Assembly (NCBI GenBank): GCA_051439365.1
Contig: JBFRWC010000437.1
Coordinates: 1-28,324 of the forward strand
Reading direction: 5' to 3'
DNA length: 28,324 bases
Origin: JAAHGY01 sp051439365
Lineage (GTDB): Bacteria > Cyanobacteriota > Cyanobacteriia > CAKZMO01
The notes beneath the pieces are model-generated. The model did no database searches, was not told the origin of the DNA, and worked only from the letters and a program-made list of their open reading frames with translations. The position numbers and the translations under genes were made by a program. Positions 7,188-14,958 of this stretch are shown one piece after another (position 1 is the first letter of the stretch; the number at the start of each line of letters is the position of its first letter).

Positions 7188-8507
7188 ATGACCGTAAGTA
7201 GAGATAAGGCTCCCACTGCCCAAGAAACGTTTATGCAAATGGCTCAGGCCGCTGGATTGCGTGGACGTTTGCTCGTTACCGTTGGAATGTTGGTCTTAGT
7301 TCGCCTAGGGATTTTTATCCCTGTTCCAGGCATCAATCGCGAAGCATTCAGAGAGGGACTGGCCAGTAGTGGATTGGGGGGAATCGTTGGGTTCCTAGAT
7401 ATTTTCTCTGGGGGGGGCTTGTCTCTGCTCGGTATTTTTGCGTTGGGTATTTTGCCGTTTATCAACGCATCCATCATCATGCAGCTTTTGACAGCCGCTC
7501 TGCCTAGCCTTGAAGACTTGCAGAAGAATGAAGGCGAGGCTGGACGGCGGAAAATTTCTCAGATCACTCGTTATGTTGCCTTGGGATGGGCCTGCCTCCA
7601 GAGTACAGGACTTGGACTGGCCGTCAATCAATTTGCGGACTCCCCTGGACCGTGGTTTGTGGCGAGTGTTGTGATTGCACTGACCGCAGGCTCAATGTTT
7701 GTCATGTGGGTGGGAGAGTTAATTACTGAGAAGGGGATCGGCAATGGGGCCTCACTGCTGATCTTCGTCAACATCGTTTCCAGCTTACCTCGCTCTCTGG
7801 GCGATACGATTGAACTAGCACAGAACCCTGAGCAAAGCAGTTTTGTCGGGGGAGTGGTTGTCTTGCTCCTTGTCTTCCTGGTGATGATCGTTGGGATTGT
7901 CTTTGTCCAGGAAGGAACACGCCGAATTCCCATTGTGTCGGCAAGACGGCAGGTAGGGCGGCGGAATTATCCCGAACGTAGCAGCTATTTGCCGCTGCGG
8001 CTCAACCAAGGCGGTGTCATGCCCATCATTTTTGCTACAGCCGTACTCATCCTACCGGTTTCGTTGCGTCAGTTTCCCTTCATTGCCTCAAGTGATGTTT
8101 ACCAGGCTGTGGAGAGAGCATTGGCCCCTGGAAGCTGGACTTATGTTGCCGTTTATCTTCTGTTGATTCTCTTTTTCAGCTACTTCTACTCATCACTGGT
8201 TGTCAACCCTATTGACATGTCACAGAACCTGAAAAAGATGGGATCTAGTATCCCCAGTATCCGACCGGGTAAGGCGACGAGTGAGTATCTCACTAAGGTG
8301 CTGAATCGTTTGACTTTTTTGGGCGCAATTTTCTTGGGGATGGTGGCCATTGTTCCGTCAGCGGTTGAGGGGGCAACCCAGGTCACGACGTTTCGGGGGC
8401 TGGGCGCAACGTCTTTGCTCATTCTTGTAGGGGTGGCAATTGACACTGCGAAGCAAATCCAGACTTATGTGATTTCTCAACGGTATGAGGGGATGGTGAA
8501 GCAGTAA
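7188..8507 (+). CDS. secY: Preprotein translocase subunit SecY
   Basis: SecY forms the protein-conducting channel; in cyanobacteria it acts in both plasma and thylakoid membranes. The 439-residue protein has about ten hydrophobic helices. It contains RLGIFIPVPGI in the first transmembrane segment and the plug-adjacent GGLSLLGIFALGILPFINASI. The cytoplasmic loop RRIPIVSARRQVGRR carries the ribosome and SecA contact region. The C-terminal TFRGLGATSLLILVGVAID is typical. SecG, its partner, is encoded at 20223 in this window. No adk follows, and infA starts 88 nt downstream. Confidence 0.98.
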   Translation: MTVSRDKAPTAQETFMQMAQAAGLRGRLLVTVGMLVLVRLGIFIPVPGINREAFREGLASSGLGGIVGFLDIFSGGGLSLLGIFALGILPFINASIIMQLLTAALPSLEDLQKNEGEAGRRKISQITRYVALGWACLQSTGLGLAVNQFADSPGPWFVASVVIALTAGSMFVMWVGELITEKGIGNGASLLIFVNIVSSLPRSLGDTIELAQNPEQSSFVGGVVVLLLVFLVMIVGIVFVQEGTRRIPIVSARRQVGRRNYPERSSYLPLRLNQGGVMPIIFATAVLILPVSLRQFPFIASSDVYQAVERALAPGSWTYVAVYLLLILFFSYFYSSLVVNPIDMSQNLKKMGSSIPSIRPGKATSEYLTKVLNRLTFLGAIFLGMVAIVPSAVEGATQVTTFRGLGATSLLILVGVAIDTAKQIQTYVISQRYEGMVKQ

Positions 8508-8595
8508 GGGAGCGATCGCTCTCTAACCGCTGTTCGTTCGTAGAATTTTCTCTGATGCGCTAGACTTGTCTGACTAAACTTGAGGAGGCACTATT

Positions 8596-8826
8596 TTGTC
8601 CAAGCAGGATTTAATTGAAATGGAAGGGACAATCACAGAGTCCTTGCCTAATGCGATGTTTCGGGTTGATTTAGACAACGGGTTTAATGTCTTAGCCCAT
8701 ATTTCTGGAAAAATCCGTCGTAACTACATCAAGATTCTGCCAGGAGATCGGGTCAAGGTTGAGCTGACCCCCTATGACTTAACCAAGGGTAGGATTACTT
8801 ACCGATTAAAAAATCAGAAGAAGTAG
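8596..8826 (+). CDS. infA: Translation initiation factor IF-1 (TTG start)
   Basis: IF-1 is an OB-fold factor that occupies the A site during initiation. The 76-residue product MSKQDLIEMEGTITESLPNA...GRITYRLKNQKK matches the bacterial family along its full length. The only suitable start is TTG at 8596, placed 8 nt after a strong GAGGAGG (8582-8588). The next in-frame ATG would remove the conserved first eight residues. The infA-rpmJ-rpsM order is standard. A HIP1 site directly follows the stop. Confidence 0.96.
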   Translation: MSKQDLIEMEGTITESLPNAMFRVDLDNGFNVLAHISGKIRRNYIKILPGDRVKVELTPYDLTKGRITYRLKNQKK

Positions 8827-8933
8827 CGATCGCGACGACATCGGACAGCAGTTTTGCCGTTCACCAGCACCCAGCAGTTTGGCTGGCTGTTTTCAAACAT
8901 TGGACGGATATTTTCTTATTTGCAGAGGACATT

Positions 8934-9047
8934 ATGAAAGTGAGACCATCGGTTCGCAAGATGTGCGAAAAATGCCGAATTATCAAACGGAAGGGGCGGG
9001 TTATGGTCATTTGTGTAAACCCGAAGCACAAGCAGAGACAGGGATAA
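8934..9047 (+). CDS. rpmJ: 50S ribosomal protein L36
   Basis: This 37-codon gene is easily missed because of its size. L36 is the smallest ribosomal protein and binds 23S rRNA in the large subunit. The product begins MKVRPSVRKMCEKCR and shows the zinc ribbon ligands C11, C14, C27 and H32, so this is the zinc-binding form. A GAGG lies before the ATG. It occupies its standard place between infA (107 nt upstream) and rpsM (79 nt downstream). A 62-codon frame over the same bases is a shadow. Confidence 0.97.
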   Translation: MKVRPSVRKMCEKCRIIKRKGRVMVICVNPKHKQRQG

Positions 9048-9126
9048 GTCCTGGTTTGTGCGCCTAAGGATTTGAATAGAAAGACATTCTGATTAGTTAG
9101 GGAATATATGAAATAAGGGGGATTGA

Positions 9127-9510
9127 GTGGCTAGAATTGCTGGGGTAGATTTGCCTCGTGACAAACGGGTTGAGATTGCTCTGACCTACATCTATGGTGT
9201 GGGTCGGGCGCGATCGCAGGAAATTCTGCAGAAGACTGGGGTGAATCCAGACACTCGTGCCCGTGATCTATCCGATGCCGATATTGTTGCCTTGCGACAT
9301 GCGGTGGAAGAAGACTATCAGGTTGAAGGGGACCTGCGTCGATGGGAAGCATTTAACATCAAGCGGCTGATGGATATTGGTTCCTACCGGGGACGGCGAC
9401 ATCGATCAGGGTTGCCTGTGCGGGGACAACGAACGCGCACCAATGCCCGGACCCGCCGTAGTAATAAGCGGACGGTTGCTGGTAAGAAAAAGCCACCCTC
9501 TAAGAAGTAG
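9127..9510 (+). CDS. rpsM: 30S ribosomal protein S13
   Basis: S13 lies in the head of the small subunit and contacts the P-site tRNA and the large subunit. The 127-residue protein starts at a GTG (MARIAGVDLPRDKRVEIAL) with AAGGGGG upstream. It contains YGVGRARSQEIL with the helix-hairpin-helix region, and the C-terminal basic tail RRHRSGLPVRGQRTRTNARTR. The last residues (KKKPPSKK) reach toward the tRNA. It is followed by rpsK after 90 nt. Confidence 0.98.
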   Translation: MARIAGVDLPRDKRVEIALTYIYGVGRARSQEILQKTGVNPDTRARDLSDADIVALRHAVEEDYQVEGDLRRWEAFNIKRLMDIGSYRGRRHRSGLPVRGQRTRTNARTRRSNKRTVAGKKKPPSKK

Positions 9511-9600
9511 GCTTCTCGCTACCTGCAAGACTGGCCCGCCTTGGGGCGATAGGCAGACTATGATTGACTCGGTAAATGTAACAATTAGAGATGAGAAGGT

Positions 9601-9996
9601 ATGGCAAAGCAGCCGATCCGGAAAACTGGTCCTAGAAAACAGAAGAAAAATATTCCCAGCGGTGTGGCTCACATTAGCTCCACGTTTAACAACACTATCG
9701 TCACGATTTCTGACGTAAACGGAGAGACGGTTTCTTGGGCCTCTGCTGGCTCCAGTGGATTTAAGGGGGCTAAGAAAGGGACTCCATTTGCGGCCCAAAC
9801 TGCGGCGGAAAGCGCGGCAAGACGAGCCATTGACCAGGGAATGCGCCAAGTAGAAGTGATGGTGAGTGGTCCTGGTGCAGGCCGAGAAACTGCGATTCGG
9901 GCATTGCAGGGGGCAGGATTAGAGATCACCCTAATTCGTGATGTCACCCCTATCCCTCACAATGGATGCCGCCCTCCAAAGCGACGACGGGTTTAG
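9601..9996 (+). CDS. rpsK: 30S ribosomal protein S11
   Basis: S11 lies on the platform of the small subunit near the E site. The 131-residue product has the conserved GVAHISSTFNNTIVTISD block, SSGFKGAKKGTPFAAQ, and the C-terminal signature IRDVTPIPHNGCRPPKRRRV. The ATG follows a GAGAAGG. It precedes rpoA by 136 nt; that spacer includes a HIP1 palindrome at about 10067 but no recognisable gene. Confidence 0.98.
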   Translation: MAKQPIRKTGPRKQKKNIPSGVAHISSTFNNTIVTISDVNGETVSWASAGSSGFKGAKKGTPFAAQTAAESAARRAIDQGMRQVEVMVSGPGAGRETAIRALQGAGLEITLIRDVTPIPHNGCRPPKRRRV

Positions 9997-10132
9997 CGCT
10001 CCCCCGTTTCTGGGCCATGGCAGGGATTATTGACGAGTCCACTCTGTCAAAGATTTATGTTGGGTGGAGCGATCGCTCGATAATCATTGGGATGTTTCTG
10101 CTGTTTGAGCGAATTAAGAGGAAAAGCAGGCT

Positions 10133-11080
10133 ATGACACAGTTTCAAGTTGAATGCATCGAATCCGATACCGGGGCCGATCAGAGTTTATATGGAAAGTT
10201 TGTAATGGAACCGTTGGATCGGGGCCAAGGCATAACGGTTGGCAATGCGTTACGGCGGATATTGCTTTCAAACTTGACTGGAACATCGATCACTTCGGTT
10301 CGCATTGCGGGGGTGACTCACGAGTTTGCCACCATTCCCGGGGTTCGGGAGGACGTGTTGGACATTTTACTCAACATGAAAAACATCGCGTTGAGGAGCT
10401 ACTCCCCCCAACCTCAAATTGGTCGTCTTCTCGTCCAAGGGCCAGTGGCCGTGACGGCGGGCCATCTTGACTTGTCCGCTGACGTTGACGTGGTTGACCC
10501 CTCTCATTACTTGGCAACGGTGTCTGCTGGTGCAACTCTCGAAATGGAATTTCGGATTGAAACCGGGACGGGTTATCGGGCGGTTGATAAAAGTCGTGAT
10601 GAGACTGCGGCCCTTGACTTCCTCCAAATCGATGCGGTCTTCATGCCTGTTCGTAAAGTCCACTACTCTGTTGAATCAACTCGCGCTGGGGGTGATGTGG
10701 AGCAGGATCGCCTGATTATGGACATTTGGACGAATGGCAGTTTGTCTCCTCAAGATGCCATTAGTCAAGCGGCTGTGATTTTAGTTGATCTGTTTAATCC
10801 CCTCAAGGATGTCACGGTGATTCCGGTTGAAGATGGCGAGGTTCATGAGGAGAATCCAGAGAGCCAAATCCCCATTGAGGAGTTGCAGCTTTCAGTCCGA
10901 GCTTACAATTGTCTGAAGCGTGCCCAAATTAACTCAGTAGCTGATTTGCTGGACTATACCCAGGAAGATTTGCTTGAGATTAAGAACTTTGGGGCCAAAT
11001 CGGCAGAAGAAGTCATTGAAGCGCTTCAGGAGCGCTTGGGGATTACCTTACCCCATGAAAAGTCAGCGAAGTCAGGCTAA
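10133..11080 (+). CDS. rpoA: DNA-directed RNA polymerase subunit alpha
   Basis: The alpha subunit dimerises to start assembly of the polymerase core, and its C-terminal domain contacts UP elements and activators. The 315-residue protein has the N-terminal domain with GQGITVGNALRRILLSNL (about residues 33-50) and a flexible acidic linker. The C-terminal domain IEELQLSVRAYNCLKRAQI...LLEIKNFGAKSAEEV is present in full. The length is normal for cyanobacteria. It lies between rpsK and rplQ, the universal position, so its level is tied to ribosomal-protein output. Confidence 0.98.
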   Translation: MTQFQVECIESDTGADQSLYGKFVMEPLDRGQGITVGNALRRILLSNLTGTSITSVRIAGVTHEFATIPGVREDVLDILLNMKNIALRSYSPQPQIGRLLVQGPVAVTAGHLDLSADVDVVDPSHYLATVSAGATLEMEFRIETGTGYRAVDKSRDETAALDFLQIDAVFMPVRKVHYSVESTRAGGDVEQDRLIMDIWTNGSLSPQDAISQAAVILVDLFNPLKDVTVIPVEDGEVHEENPESQIPIEELQLSVRAYNCLKRAQINSVADLLDYTQEDLLEIKNFGAKSAEEVIEALQERLGITLPHEKSAKSG

Positions 11081-11155
11081 GACACTTATGGTTCTTCCTG
11101 GTAAGCAATTGAGAAAAAGTTATTGTACCCGTTTGTGAGGGATTTTTATTTAGCT

Positions 11156-11509
11156 ATGCGTCATCGTCGTCGTGTTCATCAATTAGGTCGTCCGGCTGAC
11201 CAACGCCGTGCGCTGCTGCGGTCACTCACCACTGAGTTAATTCGTCATGGAAGTATCACCATCACCAAGGCACGGGCACGGGCAGTCCGTGAAGAGGCTG
11301 AGCGCATTATTTCACTAGCCAAGGATGGTTCGCTGGCGGCTCGCCGCCGTGCGATCGGGTACTTGTACGATAAGGATTTAGTTCACTCGTTGTTTGAAGC
11401 GGCGGCAGAGCGGTATGGCGATCGCAATGGCGGTTACACTCGTATTTCTCGTACGGTCAGACGGCGGGGCGACAACTCCGAGATGGCGGTCATTGAGCTA
11501 GTTGAATGA
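11156..11509 (+). CDS. rplQ: 50S ribosomal protein L17
   Basis: L17 lies at the tunnel-exit side of the large subunit. I use the ATG at 11156, which gives MRHRRRVHQLGRPADQRRAL, the family's own N-terminus, and 117 residues. A frame opening at 11123 would add 11 unrelated residues. The ribosome-binding site is weak and distant (GAGGG about 14 nt upstream), so start use may depend on coupling with rpoA. The block RGDNSEMAVIELVE closes the protein as usual. A HIP1 site lies inside at about 11418. Confidence 0.97.
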   Translation: MRHRRRVHQLGRPADQRRALLRSLTTELIRHGSITITKARARAVREEAERIISLAKDGSLAARRRAIGYLYDKDLVHSLFEAAAERYGDRNGGYTRISRTVRRRGDNSEMAVIELVE

Positions 11510-11557
11510 GGTTGTCAGACTTGGTGGAAGGTCTAACCAAAAATTGAGGGGTTTGAG

Positions 11558-12427
11558 ATGCCAAGGGGAGAGAATGAGCTAGCTACAGCAAGAGAGGTGG
11601 AGATCCAAGCCTGTGAGCAGTCGGACTGGCAGCGGGTAGCTTTGTTAATCCAGTACATCGGCACCCATTATCACGGGTGGCAGCGTCAGCCCCAGCACAT
11701 GTCTATTCAGGAGGAAATCGAAACCGTGTTGGCATCAGTGCTAGGGTATCCAGTGGTCCTGCATGGTGCGGGTCGAACCGACTCTGGCGTTCATGCGGCG
11801 GCTCAGGTGGCCCACTTTGATGCCCCGGCTTACATTCCAGCCCATCGTTGGGCCGATATTCTTAGTCATCGCCTCCCTGGTGATATTGTAGTACGAGCGT
11901 CTGCGCGGGTGAACGACGACTGGCACGCCCGTTTTTCAGCCCTCTGGCGACGATATCGTTACACGATCTACACCGAGCGTCGTCCCAACCTGTTTGTTCG
12001 TCCTTTCTCTTGGCACTACTATCTAGCGCCCCTAGATGAGGTGGTGATGGAGGAGTCGTTGTTACCCCTGGTGGGTCGTCATCACCTAGCCGCCTTTCAT
12101 CGGGCAGGATCGAGCCGTCCCCATTCTTGGGTGGATATCCATGAGGTCAGTTGTGTGCGCCAAGGTCCGTTTATCCGGATTGAGCTACAGGCCAGTGGGT
12201 TTCTCTATGGCATGATGCGGCTGCTGGTAGGGTTGCTGGTGGAGGTGGGTCGGGGGTGGAAAACCCCTAGTTTCTTTACTCACATCTGGCAGGACGAAGA
12301 CCGGGAACAGGTCAAGTATGCGGCTCCACCCCAAGGCTTATGTTTGTTAAATGTGGGATACGACGAGATGCCCTTTGAGCGATCGCTCTGGTATGATACA
12401 CAGCCCCTCTTTGTTTTCTCTGGTTAG
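11558..12427 (+). CDS. truA: tRNA pseudouridine(38-40) synthase TruA
   Basis: TruA isomerises uridines 38-40 in the anticodon arm of tRNAs. The catalytic Asp is visible as D75 in HGAGRTDSGVHA. RVALLIQYIGTHYHGWQRQP (residues 26-45) is the conserved first strand. FRRAGSS-type AFHRAGSSRPHSWVDI and GFLYGMMRLLVG follow. The product is 289 residues because about 24 residues precede the conserved start. The ATG has a good GAGGGG upstream, but a shorter in-frame start cannot be ruled out. Its position between rplQ and rplM is characteristic of cyanobacteria. Confidence 0.95.
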   Translation: MPRGENELATAREVEIQACEQSDWQRVALLIQYIGTHYHGWQRQPQHMSIQEEIETVLASVLGYPVVLHGAGRTDSGVHAAAQVAHFDAPAYIPAHRWADILSHRLPGDIVVRASARVNDDWHARFSALWRRYRYTIYTERRPNLFVRPFSWHYYLAPLDEVVMEESLLPLVGRHHLAAFHRAGSSRPHSWVDIHEVSCVRQGPFIRIELQASGFLYGMMRLLVGLLVEVGRGWKTPSFFTHIWQDEDREQVKYAAPPQGLCLLNVGYDEMPFERSLWYDTQPLFVFSG

Positions 12428-12487
12428 GTTGTCCTGGCTGTTGAACTAGCCGCTGTTGAATTACGTTGATGAGAGCAGAAGATTATT

Positions 12488-12943
12488 ATGTTTAAAACTC
12501 CGATTCCGAAAGTTGATGAAATTGAGCAACGCTGGTACGTTGTCGATGCGGAGAATCAGCGTTTGGGTCGCTTAGCGACTCAGGTTGCGATGATTCTTAG
12601 GGGAAAAAATAAGGCCATTTATTCTCCCCACATGGATACGGGTGACTTTGTGATTGTGGTCAATGCCGACAAAGTCGATGTGACGGGTCGGAAGCGATCG
12701 CAAAAACTATACCGCCGTCACTCTGGTCGTCCGGGCGGGATGAAAACGGAGACCTTTGAGCAACTCCAAAAGCGGATTCCGGAGCGTATTGTTGAAAAGG
12801 CCGTCAAGGGGATGTTGCCTAAAAATGCGTTGGGTCGCCAATTGTTTACCAAGTTGAAAGTATATGCAGGGCCGGACCATCCCCATCAAGCTCAAAAACC
12901 AGAAACAGTTACAATTAATACGATTTCAGGAGGCGATAACTAA
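12488..12943 (+). CDS. rplM: 50S ribosomal protein L13
   Basis: L13 is an early large-subunit assembly protein. The 151-residue product has WYVVDAENQRLGRLATQVAMILRGK, the block GDFVIVVNADKVDVTGRK, and RIVEKAVKGMLPKNALGRQLFTKL, which together cover the family signature. The TAA stop overlaps the ATG of rpsI by one base (TAATG), the usual L13-S9 coupling. A HIP1 palindrome lies at about 12694. Confidence 0.98.
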   Translation: MFKTPIPKVDEIEQRWYVVDAENQRLGRLATQVAMILRGKNKAIYSPHMDTGDFVIVVNADKVDVTGRKRSQKLYRRHSGRPGGMKTETFEQLQKRIPERIVEKAVKGMLPKNALGRQLFTKLKVYAGPDHPHQAQKPETVTINTISGGDN

Positions 12944-13356
12944 TGCAGACGGAAAGTAAAAGTGGGCAGGCGGTGTACTGGGGCACAGGCCGACGGAAGA
13001 CTTCCGTTGCTCGTGTTCGCTTGGTTCCTGGCAGTGGTCAGTTAATTATCAACGGTCGCACGGGGGATGACTATCTCCAGTTCAACCCCGGATATCTGGC
13101 CATGGCTAAGGCTCCCTTGGAAACGTTGGGCCTGGAAGGAGAGTACGACATTCTAGTCAATGTTCGGGGTGGGGGCTTGACCGGACAAGCGGACTCGATT
13201 CGCTTAGGGATTGCCCGTGCCTTGTGCGAACTCGACCCAGAAAATCGGAAACCGTTAAAAATCGAGGGCTATCTCACCCGTGATCCCCGCTCGAAAGAAC
13301 GGAAAAAGTACGGTTTACACAAGGCCCGGAAAGCACCCCAGTACTCAAAGCGGTAA
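12943..13356 (+). CDS. rpsI: 30S ribosomal protein S9
   Basis: S9 places its C-terminal tail against the anticodon stem of the P-site tRNA. The 137-residue protein has YWGTGRRKTSVARVRLVPG near the N-terminus and the conserved GGGLTGQADSIRLGIARAL. The tail ends KAPQYSKR, with the universally conserved terminal SKR. The start overlaps the rplM stop, and an AGGAGG lies within the end of rplM. Confidence 0.98.
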   Translation: MQTESKSGQAVYWGTGRRKTSVARVRLVPGSGQLIINGRTGDDYLQFNPGYLAMAKAPLETLGLEGEYDILVNVRGGGLTGQADSIRLGIARALCELDPENRKPLKIEGYLTRDPRSKERKKYGLHKARKAPQYSKR

Positions 13357-13455
13357 TGTCCAAAGCTGTTTTCTTGCCCCTATTTTGGTGGGGGATTGCG
13401 AATTAGCGTTAGAATTCAGTAGGTTAATGTAGTACACAGATATAGGATTAGAGCA

Positions 13456-13683
13456 ATGCCAAAGGAAGGAATCCATCCAGAGTGGTATCCGGAAGCAAAA
13501 GTTTATTGCAACGGTGAATTGGTGGCCACAATGGGGTCTACCCAGCCAGAACTCCATGTGGATGTTTGGTCTGGCAATCATCCGTTTTATACTGGAACCC
13601 AGCGAATTATGGATACGGAAGGGCGAGTCGAGCGTTTCCTGCGGAAGTATGGTATGGCGGATGGCTCCGCAAAGTCTGAGTAG
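13456..13683 (+). CDS. rpmE: 50S ribosomal protein L31, zinc-free (C-) form
   Basis: L31 bridges the central protuberance to the small-subunit head. The 75-residue product begins MPKEGIHPEWYPEAKVYCNG and contains the conserved HPFYTGTQRIMDTEGRVERFLRKYG. Zinc-binding forms carry four Cys; here only C18 remains and the second pair is replaced by WSGN, so zinc should not be bound. This form is usual in cyanobacteria. It is 99 nt after rpsI and may have its own promoter, but I do not see a convincing one. Confidence 0.95.
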   Translation: MPKEGIHPEWYPEAKVYCNGELVATMGSTQPELHVDVWSGNHPFYTGTQRIMDTEGRVERFLRKYGMADGSAKSE

Positions 13684-13727
13684 TTTAGCGGTCTAACTGG
13701 CAAAAACTCTACCAAAAAATCTACATT

Positions 13728-13758
13728 GGACGCGGGAACCGCTCCCCTATGTGGTGTA
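13728..13758 (+). repeat. Short dispersed repeat, copy A (rpmE-prfA spacer)
   Basis: The rpmE-prfA spacer holds GGACGCGGGAAC followed after a few bases by CCCCTA and then GTGTAGG. The same 12-base core, also followed by CCCCTA, recurs in the spacer at 16264-16286. Two copies of one core in two unrelated spacers 2.5 kb apart suggest a small dispersed cyanobacterial repeat. This copy looks shorter and more decayed than the other. Confidence 0.5.
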
Positions 13759-13816
13759 GGTGGGCGATCGCCATTCGGGTCGAAGTCGTTTTTTCTCGTT
13801 TTTTAGGGATTCGGGC

Positions 13817-14926
13817 ATGGCTGAAGCATATTTACTGGACAAGTTGAGATCGGTTGAGCAGACCTATGAGCAGTTCACTCGACTACTGGCCGACCCCGAT
13901 ACGGCTGCTGATCCGACTGAATTTCAGAAGGTGGCCAAGGCCCGTGCATCTCTAGAGGAAACGGTAGAAACCTACAAAACCTGGCAGCAGGTCCAAGATG
14001 AGTTGGAGGGGGCACAGGAGATTCTCAAGGAGTCAGTCAGTGACGTCGAGATGCGGGAAATGGCGGCGCTGGAGGTTCAAACCCTAGAAGAACAGCTAGC
14101 TGAGTTGGAAAACCAGTTGAAAGTTCTGCTCCTGCCCCGTGATCCCAATGATGATAAGAACATCATGCTGGAAATTCGGGCAGGGACGGGTGGTGACGAA
14201 GCTGGCATTTGGGCGGGTGACTTGGTGCGAATGTATTCCCGCTATGCGGAAACCCAGGGTTGGCGCGTGGGCTTGGTGAGTGAGTCTACGGCTGACAGGG
14301 GTGGGTTCAAAGAGGCGATTCTAGAGATCAAGGGCGATCGCGTCTACAGCAAGCTCAAGTTTGAGGCCGGAGTTCACCGGGTCCAGCGGGTGCCTGTAAC
14401 GGAAGCGGGAGGACGGGTTCACACCTCAACGGCCACGGTAGCCGTAATGCCAGAGGTGGATGATGTGGAAGTTGAGATTGATGCTAAAGATATTGAACTG
14501 ACCACGGCCCGGTCAGGTGGAGCTGGGGGCCAGAACGTCAACAAGGTGGAGACAGCGGTGGATCTGTTCCATAAGCCCACTGGAATTCGGATTTTTTGTA
14601 CGGAGGAGCGATCGCAGCTTCAAAACCGGGAACGGGCCATGCAGATTCTCCGCGCTAAGCTCTACGACATGAAGTTGCGGGAACAGCAAGAGGAAGTCAC
14701 TTCCATGCGGCGATCCCAGGTGGGTACGGGGTCTCGCTCTGAAAAAATCAGAACCTATAACTACAAGGATAATCGGGCCACGGATCACCGCTTGGGCACC
14801 AACTTTTCTCTCACCCCGATCTTAGAAGGGGACATTGACACAGTGATTCAGTCTTGCATCACCAAAGATCAGCAGGAGCGCCTGGAAGAGTTGGCGGCAT
14901 CCACCTCCTCTGCCAGTGCCGTTTAA
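13817..14926 (+). CDS. prfA: Peptide chain release factor 1
   Basis: RF1 reads UAA and UAG and triggers peptide release. The codon-recognition tripeptide appears as PVT at residues 193-195 (PAT in E. coli RF1). The catalytic GGQ is at residues 237-239 in RSGGAGGQNVNKVETAV. I start at ATG 13817 (MAEAYLLDKLRSVEQTYEQF), giving 369 residues, close to the family norm. A GTG-initiated frame from 13760 would add 19 residues that span a HIP1 site and look non-coding. It ends the translation cluster; a nuclease gene follows after 32 nt. Confidence 0.97.
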   Translation: MAEAYLLDKLRSVEQTYEQFTRLLADPDTAADPTEFQKVAKARASLEETVETYKTWQQVQDELEGAQEILKESVSDVEMREMAALEVQTLEEQLAELENQLKVLLLPRDPNDDKNIMLEIRAGTGGDEAGIWAGDLVRMYSRYAETQGWRVGLVSESTADRGGFKEAILEIKGDRVYSKLKFEAGVHRVQRVPVTEAGGRVHTSTATVAVMPEVDDVEVEIDAKDIELTTARSGGAGGQNVNKVETAVDLFHKPTGIRIFCTEERSQLQNRERAMQILRAKLYDMKLREQQEEVTSMRRSQVGTGSRSEKIRTYNYKDNRATDHRLGTNFSLTPILEGDIDTVIQSCITKDQQERLEELAASTSSASAV

Positions 14927-14958
14927 GGGACTTTAGGTGGTCAGGGTTTAGACATTAA

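Noticed and set aside
8879..9067. 62-codon + strand frame between infA and rpsM
   Set aside because: It overlaps rpmJ in another frame; the L36 frame has all four zinc ligands and a ribosome-binding site.
13760..13816. Upstream GTG start for prfA adding 19 residues
   Set aside because: The extra residues span a HIP1 site and match no RF1 N-terminus; the family begins at MAEAYLLDKL.
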